This document shows, piece by piece, positions 10,260-16,793 of a DNA stretch of 64,000 nucleotides. The notes beneath the pieces are model-generated. The model worked only from the letters and a program-made list of their open reading frames with translations, was not told the DNA's origin and searched no databases. The position numbers and the translations under genes were made by a program. Position 1 is the first letter of the stretch. Each line of letters opens with the position of its first letter. The DNA is taken from contig NZ_NNRL01000162.1 of NCBI RefSeq assembly GCF_002252505.1, positions 1 through 64,000 on the forward strand, read 5' to 3'. This DNA is from Brucella grignonensis (GTDB taxonomy: Bacteria; Pseudomonadota; Alphaproteobacteria; Rhizobiales; Rhizobiaceae).

Positions 10260-11201
10260 ATGTCGCTAAAAGTTGCGGTCCAGATGGACCATATCAGCAC
10301 GGTCAATATTACGGGTGACACCACTTTTGCTCTGTCGCTTGAAGCGCAGAAGCGCGGCCATGAGCTGTATCATTACACGCCGGACCGCCTTTCCATGCGC
10401 GATGGCGTTGTCTCGGCACGTCTGGAAAAGCTGGAAGTTCGCGACATCAAGGGCGATCATTTCACACTGGGCGAGCCGGTGCGTCGCGATATGACGGAAA
10501 TGGATGTGGTGCTGCTGCGTCAGGACCCGCCGTTCGACATGAATTACATCACCACAACGCATCTTCTGGAGCGTATTCATCCAAAGACGCTGGTGGTGAA
10601 CGATCCGGCATGGGTCCGCAACAGCCCGGAAAAAATCTTCGTCACCGAATTCCCCGATCTGATGCCGGAAACGCTGATCACCAAGGATCCGCAGGAGGTT
10701 CTGGAGTTCCGCCGCGAGTTTGGCGATATCATCTTGAAGCCACTCTATGGCAATGGCGGTGCAGGCGTGTTCCATCTGGCTGATGGCGACCGCAATCTGA
10801 CATCGCTTTTGGAAATGTTCGGCCAGCTTTTCAGGGAGCCGTTTATCGCGCAGCGTTATCTCAAAGATGTGCGCGCAGGCGACAAGCGTATTATCCTCAT
10901 CGACGGCGAGCCGGTGGGTGCAATCAATCGCGTGCCTTCGGAAACCGATGCGCGTTCCAACATGCATGTCGGTGGCCGTGCAGAACAAAGCAAGCTGACA
11001 GCGCGTGAACAGGAAATCTGTGCCCGTATCGGCCCGTCGCTGAAAGAGCGCGGCTTCATCCTCGTCGGTATCGACGTGATTGGCGATTACATGACCGAGA
11101 TCAATGTGACCTCGCCAACGGGTATTCGCGAGATTGAGCGCTTCGACGGCACCAATATCGCTGCCCTGTTCTGGGATGCAGTTGAAGCCAAGCGCAAGTA
11201 A
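10260..11201 (+). CDS. gshB: Glutathione synthetase
   Basis: ATP-grasp ligase of 313 residues that joins glycine to gamma-glutamylcysteine to make glutathione in the cytosol. Prokaryotic GshB motifs are all present: [21 protein letters not shown] near the N-terminus, [13 protein letters not shown] near 82, the ATP-binding [18 protein letters not shown] near 155, and the C-terminal [20 protein letters not shown] precedes the ATG. A terminator-like hairpin follows, then the split comM gene; gshB-comM adjacency is what I recall from Brucella genomes. Confidence 0.97.
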   Translation: MSLKVAVQMDHISTVNITGDTTFALSLEAQKRGHELYHYTPDRLSMRDGVVSARLEKLEVRDIKGDHFTLGEPVRRDMTEMDVVLLRQDPPFDMNYITTTHLLERIHPKTLVVNDPAWVRNSPEKIFVTEFPDLMPETLITKDPQEVLEFRREFGDIILKPLYGNGGAGVFHLADGDRNLTSLLEMFGQLFREPFIAQRYLKDVRAGDKRIILIDGEPVGAINRVPSETDARSNMHVGGRAEQSKLTAREQEICARIGPSLKERGFILVGIDVIGDYMTEINVTSPTGIREIERFDGTNIAALFWDAVEAKRK

Positions 11202-11228
11202 CACGCGCACCTTCAGAGAGAATATTTA

Positions 11229-11266
11229 CAGGGCCGGTCTGACGCAATCAGATCGGCCCTGTCTCT
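11229..11266 (+). terminator. Terminator-like hairpin after gshB
   Basis: ACAGGGCCGGTCTGA, loop CGCAA, TCAGATCGGCCCTGT followed by CTCTT. One unpaired position interrupts the stem. Confidence 0.7.
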
Positions 11267-11356
11267 TGATTGCGCCCGTCGAAAATGCTTAAATCTTATG
11301 GTTGTATTTAAGTATTTCCTCATCTTTTAGGTGAGTTGCGTGTTGTGCGGGGGCAT

Positions 11357-11454
11357 ATGGTAGCGCGCGTGGGGACAGTCGCCTTTCAGGGCATAGAGGC
11401 GGTGCCTGTCGATGTGCAGGTGATGGTGGCACCGGGCAAGATGGGCATGTCGAT
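11357..11454 (+). pseudogene. comM: comM (yifB) 5' fragment, cut by the element
   Basis: ATG 11357 opens a reading frame whose first 32 residues (MVARVGTVAFQGIEAVPVDV to GKMGMS) are the N-terminus of the Mg-chelatase-like ComM/YifB ATPase, a hexameric branch-migration helicase used in natural transformation. At the TCGAT core (11450-11454) host sequence ends. The frame then runs 11 codons into the element and stops at 11488, so it encodes only a 43-residue chimera. The missing part resumes at 25682 in the same frame (SIVGLPDKAVAES). Removing the element restores an uninterrupted gene of about 511 codons. Confidence 0.92.
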
Positions 11455-11469
11455 GTATGGGCTAATTAA
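11450..11469. other. Left attachment site of the element
   Basis: Core TCGAT at 11450-11454 is preceded by host comM codons. After five bases comes GGCTAATTAA (11460-11469), the inverted copy of the arm at the right end. Serine integrases typically leave such a short identical core at both junctions. Confidence 0.75.
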
Positions 11470-11520
11470 ATTAGAATGTTTACACTAATTCATCGTCCCT
11501 TGGAACGTAGAATTAGCCGA

Positions 11521-11883
11521 TCATTGGCGGGATGACGCGAGTTTTGAAAGTGAAATTAATTCGTCTATCCATGCATCGTCCAGCTTTTCCGCATGAAGGA
11601 TAAGGCTCCGCAGCTTCAGACGGCGCTCCGATTTGGTATGCTCAGACATTTCATCCGACCAACCGAAGAAATAATTTGGTTCAATTTCCAACGAGTTACA
11701 GAGTGAGAGGACCGCGTCATAAGACGGCTTGTTTACTCCAGACTCCAATTTACTGAGCGTGATCGTTGATAGTCCGGACTTCAACGCCAATTCGTCCTGC
11801 GTTAATCCGAAATATTTTCTCGCAGTTTTGAGGCGTTCGCCAAAGCTTCGCGCGGTTGTTGTCGTGGAGCGGGTACTCGTCAT
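11521..11883 (-). CDS. Xre/Cro-type helix-turn-helix regulator
   Basis: A 120-residue DNA-binding protein. Residues 14-70 are a classic HTH_3 domain (FGERLKTARKYFGLTQDELA, then a turn and STITLSKLESGVNKPS, where the recognition helix lies). A C-terminal helical tail of about 45 residues may mediate dimerisation. It is the first gene inside the left end of the element, reads toward that end, and is divergent from the TM2 gene. This position suits a repressor of element functions. Palindromic TTTCA/TGAAA sites lie in the divergent gap. The regulated genes are not known. Confidence 0.85.
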   Translation of the reverse strand: MTSTRSTTTTARSFGERLKTARKYFGLTQDELALKSGLSTITLSKLESGVNKPSYDAVLSLCNSLEIEPNYFFGWSDEMSEHTKSERRLKLRSLILHAEKLDDAWIDELISLSKLASSRQ

Positions 11884-11935
11884 TCATATCTGATGAGACA
11901 AGAAACTGCGCAAAAGAATATCCAGAGGTATTATA

Positions 11936-12000
11936 TTTCAGTTGAAACCAGTCTAATTATATAATAATTTCCAAAAACTTATCCATTGATATGGGTTTCA
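11936..12000. promoter_or_regulatory. Candidate operator of the element's Xre regulator
   Basis: TTTCAGTTGAAA (11936-11947) is palindromic. Overlapping it, TTGAAACC (11942-11949) is repeated in inverted orientation as GGTTTCA (11994-12000). The sites lie in the AT-rich gap between the divergent regulator and TM2 genes, where an autorepressor would be expected to bind. Assignment is inferred. Confidence 0.4.
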
Positions 12001-12053
12001 GGTGCTTTCCCTCTATTTTTTGAGGAAAGAACCGATTTGTCTCGAGAAAGGGA

Positions 12054-12344
12054 ATGATAGTGAAATCAGGAGTGACAGCATTCTTGTTGTGGTGTTGCGG
12101 CTTCGTTGGGCTATGCGGACTTCACCGCTTCTACCTGGGTAGACCGTGGACAGGCTTGCTTTGGCTTTGCACTCTCGGTTTGCTGGGAATTGGCCAACTG
12201 ATCGACCTGTTCATGCTAGGCTCAATGGTCCGTCAAGCTAATTTACTGAACGGGTTAGCGCGTGCGTCAGCGAATGTTTCCAATCACAACGTCGTTGCTC
12301 CGGTGATTCACGTTAACGTCGATCCTACAAAACTGTCGTCCTGA
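12054..12344 (+). CDS. TM2 domain membrane protein
   Basis: A 96-residue protein whose first 65 residues form a TM2 domain: a hydrophobic segment (about 7-25) running into the hallmark GLCGLHRFYLGR, then a second segment (about 32-56) ending in an IDLFML stretch. The polar C-terminal tail (about 60-96) probably faces the cytosol. TM2 proteins are widespread small inner-membrane proteins without an agreed molecular role. It starts a run of three closely packed genes (spacings of 14 bp and a 4-bp overlap) that are likely co-transcribed. As element cargo it might relate to envelope alteration or exclusion, but nothing in the sequence proves that. Confidence 0.8.
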   Translation: MIVKSGVTAFLLWCCGFVGLCGLHRFYLGRPWTGLLWLCTLGLLGIGQLIDLFMLGSMVRQANLLNGLARASANVSNHNVVAPVIHVNVDPTKLSS

Positions 12345-12358
12345 TATAGGAGTTAGGA

Positions 12359-12691
12359 GTGCTAAACTCCGTCAAAACCAACCGTGAACAGTCTTCAAAC
12401 ATCCTGAAAACAAGAATCTGGAATGGTTTGGGGCTTTCCATGCTGGTACTTCTCTTGGGTGCAGCAGAGACACCCGTTCCGGTTGAATCGGAGAGGCCCA
12501 GTTTAGTGGAGGCAGCCGATCAAATCTTGAGCGAGAACAAGACGTGCACTGCGATAGATGACGGATGCATCACTTGTTCTTTGGGTGGTCGCGAACTGGT
12601 TTGCTCAACGCCTAGAATCGCGTGCATTCCTCATGAGTTGAAATGCACACTGACATCGAGTGGTCATGTTGACGGAGGCGCGAACAGATGA
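12359..12691 (+). CDS. Small Cys-rich membrane-anchored or secreted protein, unknown
   Basis: Encodes 110 residues from a GTG start preceded by TAGGAG. A hydrophobic stretch (about 23-36, LGLSMLVLLLGAAE) could be an uncleaved anchor or a signal peptide with a long N-region. The exported part has six cysteines between about 60 and 99 (CTAIDDGCITC, LVCS, IACIP, KCTL), which would suit disulfide bonds in the periplasm. No family was recognised. It overlaps the next gene by 4 bp, so the two products are probably made together. Confidence 0.6.
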   Translation: MLNSVKTNREQSSNILKTRIWNGLGLSMLVLLLGAAETPVPVESERPSLVEAADQILSENKTCTAIDDGCITCSLGGRELVCSTPRIACIPHELKCTLTSSGHVDGGANR

Positions 12692-13026
12692 GAATTCCCT
12701 TGGTTCCCACAGTGTGCTTGATGGCGCTATTCGTAGGTCATCTATCCCCGGCTTACGCGGAAAAAATGCGTTTAGATAAGCTGGATCGGAAAACCGAAGT
12801 CTATCTTCAACGAGGACTGAACGATGCAGACTCCAGATGCTTCACGTACATTCTCATGAAATTACAAAAAGAAGATACCAAACAGTGGTACATCAGCTTT
12901 GAGGAACCTGACCAAGTTGGTGTTGCATTTGGTGCGGCGGATTCCGATTCGAATTATTCATGCGAAAATGGTCAACTCGTAAGCTATGAGATCGGCGAAA
13001 AGTACGTCATCAAAAGCTTCAGATAG
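12688..13026 (+). CDS. Putative periplasmic protein, unknown
   Basis: A 112-residue protein with a clear signal peptide: positive MRIPLVP, a hydrophobic core, and a likely cleavage after SPAYA near residue 24. The mature part has two cysteines (RCFTYI and YSCENG) that could pair. No family was recognised. It ends the TM2-orf-orf run; the three look like one small envelope-associated cargo module. Confidence 0.65.
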   Translation: MRIPLVPTVCLMALFVGHLSPAYAEKMRLDKLDRKTEVYLQRGLNDADSRCFTYILMKLQKEDTKQWYISFEEPDQVGVAFGAADSDSNYSCENGQLVSYEIGEKYVIKSFR

Positions 13027-13065
13027 CCGTGGAGACAGCTAATATCTGACATCCTGTCCCAAGTA

Positions 13066-13704
13066 TCATAATTGAGAATTGTACTCAGGCAATATTCTGA
13101 TGTCGGATGCTATGTCCGGTTCGTGGGTGTTAAACGGTATGAATTTCGCCGTATATGTAGCAATTCTTGAAGGGGCATCAGCGGTTAGGTCATATGACGT
13201 GATACGCTCGATATGTACATCACGAAAGTCGAAGTTTTCAGACGTATCACTTTCTAATATACTTGATATAGATTGATCCAAATCGACATTGATAACTGGG
13301 TTAGATATCCAGATCGAGTGTATATGGAGGTTGGTAATATCACCGCTGTATGACCAGAACTTCGTATTGTTTACATCTGAACACATTATTACTAGAGGTA
13401 AGCCGTTAGAATTTTTCATAAAATTACGCCCTAACACCTCTCGACATATTAAGTTGTACAAGAACCTGACATTTTTGAAATTTCTCTCATTGATCTGATG
13501 GTGAGATGACGGCAGTAATTGATATTTACGTATAATCTTCTGAATATCAAAATTAAATGTTATGTAATATCCGTAGTTCTCAATAAATTCTTTTGAATTA
13601 ATTTTCATATCATTGCCAATGTAGCAATTTGAATAATGAAGAATTTTATCATCTATCCATTTAGCGTATTCATTTAATAATTTTATATTATTCAAATTAT
13701 CCAT
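13066..13704 (-). CDS. AT-rich orphan with an HxH motif, possibly Rep-like
   Basis: A 212-residue protein encoded in unusually AT-rich DNA (many ATA, AAT and TTA codons), unlike everything around it. The open frame continues upstream to 13995, but I prefer ATG 13704, preceded by AAGG, because the extension reads as non-coding. Not firmly recognised. Residues about 80-131 (FLYNLICREVLGRNF, then LPLVIM, then LHIHSIW with H127 and H129) resemble the layout of HUH-type plasmid replication proteins that have an HYH motif after a strand. Y184 and K187 in ATYTAKFI could echo their YxxK site. Catalytic competence is doubtful and the call is tentative. Confidence 0.5.
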   Translation of the reverse strand: MDNLNNIKLLNEYAKWIDDKILHYSNCYIGNDMKINSKEFIENYGYYITFNFDIQKIIRKYQLLPSSHHQINERNFKNVRFLYNLICREVLGRNFMKNSNGLPLVIMCSDVNNTKFWSYSGDITNLHIHSIWISNPVINVDLDQSISSILESDTSENFDFRDVHIERITSYDLTADAPSRIATYTAKFIPFNTHEPDIASDIRILPEYNSQL

Positions 13705-14043
13705 CCTTATATAATAGTAATTTAAATCTCCTGACCGAAAAAATGGGAGGAAATGTAAAATTGGTATAATCGTAGGCGTATATGCGAAGGTATTTACACG
13801 ACGTATAGGCCTACAGATATTTTGTCGTGATGTATTTATTCTTAATGAGCGATAATATTTCTTACTTTTATGAGAATTTTCCTGAATATTGTTTTCTGGA
13901 TCAAAGATGTTGTCGTGAAGGGGTGACCCGTATGGCAGGCTACGACCAAATGGCAAGTATCGTGCGCAAAGTGATTGCAGCAGCAGGAACCACAATCGCG
14001 AGGGTAGGAACAGATTCGTGCCTCTTGTGCCGGTTGCGGTAGA
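13705..14043. other. Gap upstream of the nuclease-methyltransferase gene
   Basis: 339 bp between two divergent genes. The part next to the orphan gene is AT-rich (TATAATAGTAATTTAAATC); the part next to 14044 is GC-richer, marking a composition boundary near 13.9 kb. No palindrome or strong Shine-Dalgarno was found before ATG 14044, so the true start could be the ATG at 14059. Confidence 0.4.
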
Positions 14044-16512
14044 ATGATCAATGCTATTATGTCGGAATCGTTTTCTTTAATGGAAATGCTGTACTTCCCT
14101 CGCGGAGGGATAACTTGCGCACATCGGAAGGTATTGAACGTGGGGCTTTATACCAGTCTGCAGAAGGCGAAAAGCGAAGAAGATGTCAAGGATGCCTACA
14201 TCAAAGTTCTCGGACTAAAAAGCTACTCCAAGAACATCATTGATATCCAAACAAAAGAAGTTTGGTTTGAGGCGAAGGCCAACGGTTCTTGGACCTTTTA
14301 TGAGATGTTCACTCAGTTGCTTCACTATGTGCAGGTGGCGTTGAACAAGGGCGAGCATGTTCCGGCGTTGCTGTGTGTAATAGACACTGAGAAGGCGGCT
14401 CTGATGCAGAGCAGCCACGTGATCCCGTTCTTGGCTAAGAAGACCATCAAGTGGGGCAAGTCTGCTTCAGCAGTGCCTAAGGAGGCCGTGGATGCGATCT
14501 CAATACACATCGGCACGCACTTCGTGGCCTTCAATATCAAGAACGATGCCGCAGAGTTCGTCACGACGGTAAAGGACGCAATCGCGTCCGGCGCTATTAT
14601 CCGGACTCAGATCACCCCGGACAATCTCAAGCAGGTGTTCGATAAGTGGGTGGAAATGATCGGTCAGGAGATCGAGGATGTCGAGGAAGACAGCTTCAAC
14701 CTTCTCTTCTTTGCCGACATCATGAATGACGGCACCGTTTCGACTCACAAGGATCTGACCGCCACACTGCTCTTCAGGGACGGTGATCCGGTGTTCGACC
14801 TTCACGGTAAGTTACATGCCCTTCGCAACGTAGAAGGCTACCGTCGCTTCTGGTCGATTTACCACCGCCCTCCCAAGAAGGACTATCGGAACGAGATTCT
14901 CGAGCGCAGAGACAGCCTAATCCCGGTAGTGGAGCGCGTCTTCAAGGGCGCATTCTACACCCCGCTGCATGTCGTCGACAAAGCCTATGATCATCTGGCC
15001 TTCGTGCTGGGGAAAAACTGGCAGAAGAAGTACAAAGTCTGGGACATGTGCTGCGGGGTCGGGAACCTCGAAGTCAAACACTCTAATCACCGCAACCTGT
15101 TCATGTCGACCCTCGACCAGTCCGATGTCGACGTTATGAAGGCGACCAAGACCTGTGTTGCCGCTCACCGATTCCAGTACGACTATCTCAACGACGATGT
15201 CACCGAAGACGGCAAGATAGACTACAGTCTCACGAACAAGCTCCCGAAGGAACTCCGGGACGCCATCGCCGCCAAGGAGAAGATCGTCGTACTAATCAAC
15301 CCTCCCTATGCCGAGGCCATGAATGCCGGCACAGGCGTAGCGACCACGGTGGTGGGACGTGCTTTGGGCGGTAACGTTGGGTTCGCGCGAAGGGAACTTT
15401 TCATCCAGTTCCTGCTGCGAATCCAGACCGAGCTCCCCAATGCAATCGTGGCCATGTTCTCAAAGCTCAAGTACGTCAACGCTCCAAACTTCGACGGCTT
15501 CCGTGATAAGTGGAATGCCCGATATCTGGGCGGGTTCGTCGTCCCCAGCCATACTTTCGACGGGCTGAAAGGTGAGTTTCCCATTGGTTTTTTGGTATGG
15601 GACACAGCCAAGAAACGCAAGGAGCCATTTGAAATCGAGGCGGAGGTTCTCAACACGCATGCCAAGCCGATCGGGGCAAAACGCTTCTACGACGTCCCAA
15701 AAGACGGGTTGCTCAATGCCTGGATCAAGCGCGCGAAGCCCAACGCGACACCGGCGTTGCCCCTGACAAATGCGCTTGAGCCAACCACACGCACAGGTGA
15801 TGTTCGGGGCACCAAGTGGGCTGACGGTGCCATTGGCGGTATGATCAGCAAGGGATCAGACCTCCAGAACGCGGGCGTCACCGTTCTCTTTTCTTCCGGT
15901 TACGCCAGCGCCGGGGGCTTTCTGGTGACAAAGGAAAACCTGTGGCAGTCTGCTGTCGTGTTCACCGCAAGGCGTATCATCCGGCAGACCTGGCTTAACG
16001 ATCGCGACCAATTCCTTATCCCTTCCCACGACATCCCCGAAGAGATGGCCAACGATTGCCTAGTCTGGATGCTCTTTAACAATAGGAACCTTTCTGTCGG
16101 CGCCGATGGCCTTGTTTGGCAGGGAAAGAGCTGGTCACTGGTGAACCATTTTATCCCTTACTCTGAGGAGGAAGTGGGGGCGTCAAGCCGCTTCGAATCT
16201 GACTTTATGTCGAGCCATCTCGCAACCCTAAAGCTCTCAAAGGAAGCCAAGAAGGTTCTGGCTGATGGGCGAAAGGTCTGGGCGGCGTACTTCAAAGCCG
16301 TCGAGAAGAAGCAGATCGCGAAGAGCATTCGCGACGATTTCAAGCTAAACAGGCCCGACGTGGGCTGGTATCAGATTCGCAATACATTAGAGGCGTTGGT
16401 CGGCCAAGGTATAGCGGTTTCTGCTCGCCAAGGTGAAATCGATGCGTCCTATCGTGCTCTTTCCGAGAAGATTGAGCCGGAGATCTATGCGAAAGGCATC
16501 CTCAAGGCGTAA
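14044..16512 (+). CDS. Type IIG-like restriction-modification fusion: PD-(D/E)XK nuclease + N6-adenine methyltransferase
   Basis: An 822-residue single chain. Residues about 25-130 look like a PD-(D/E)XK nuclease: D67, then E76-A-K78 after eight residues (close to the D-X9-EXK of MmeI), then Q91LLHY95, the QxxxY motif of RecB-type nucleases. A helical linker (about 170-300) leads to a gamma-class amino-methyltransferase: motif X GAFYTP at 302-307, motif I DMCCGVGN at 334-341 (a variant of DPxCGSG), and motif IV NPPY at 419-422. The remaining 350 residues would carry target recognition. Such enzymes methylate adenine in a short site and cut nearby when it is unmodified. The ABC-type ATPase gene follows by 281 bp. 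Start uncertain (14044 or 14059). Confidence 0.82.
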   Translation: MINAIMSESFSLMEMLYFPRGGITCAHRKVLNVGLYTSLQKAKSEEDVKDAYIKVLGLKSYSKNIIDIQTKEVWFEAKANGSWTFYEMFTQLLHYVQVALNKGEHVPALLCVIDTEKAALMQSSHVIPFLAKKTIKWGKSASAVPKEAVDAISIHIGTHFVAFNIKNDAAEFVTTVKDAIASGAIIRTQITPDNLKQVFDKWVEMIGQEIEDVEEDSFNLLFFADIMNDGTVSTHKDLTATLLFRDGDPVFDLHGKLHALRNVEGYRRFWSIYHRPPKKDYRNEILERRDSLIPVVERVFKGAFYTPLHVVDKAYDHLAFVLGKNWQKKYKVWDMCCGVGNLEVKHSNHRNLFMSTLDQSDVDVMKATKTCVAAHRFQYDYLNDDVTEDGKIDYSLTNKLPKELRDAIAAKEKIVVLINPPYAEAMNAGTGVATTVVGRALGGNVGFARRELFIQFLLRIQTELPNAIVAMFSKLKYVNAPNFDGFRDKWNARYLGGFVVPSHTFDGLKGEFPIGFLVWDTAKKRKEPFEIEAEVLNTHAKPIGAKRFYDVPKDGLLNAWIKRAKPNATPALPLTNALEPTTRTGDVRGTKWADGAIGGMISKGSDLQNAGVTVLFSSGYASAGGFLVTKENLWQSAVVFTARRIIRQTWLNDRDQFLIPSHDIPEEMANDCLVWMLFNNRNLSVGADGLVWQGKSWSLVNHFIPYSEEEVGASSRFESDFMSSHLATLKLSKEAKKVLADGRKVWAAYFKAVEKKQIAKSIRDDFKLNRPDVGWYQIRNTLEALVGQGIAVSARQGEIDASYRALSEKIEPEIYAKGILKA

Positions 16513-16793
16513 AAGCGTCGGTCGCATTCCAGAAGTTCGATGATATCGTAGACGTGGAAAAGACGTGGCGGAGCTGCACTTTGATGTCAATCGGCGTTTA
16601 AACGGGACCCCTTGCCGATGACGCTGAATTGAAAGTAACGAGATACCCGTTGCCTACGCGAAGCCTGTAAGATCTGCATAGCGAACATGTTAGCTAAAAA
16701 GGACCGGGAGACAGTGTTTTTGCGGTGAATATTTTCTTGTGTGCAGGGGATAGTTAGGGCCAAATTGAAACAACTTATTGGGGCAGGCATGAC

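Noticed and set aside
13705-13995. N-terminal extension of the AT-rich orphan to 13995
   Set aside because: The added 97 residues are Arg/Tyr/Pro-rich with no fold-like pattern, and ATG 13704 has its own ribosome-binding site.
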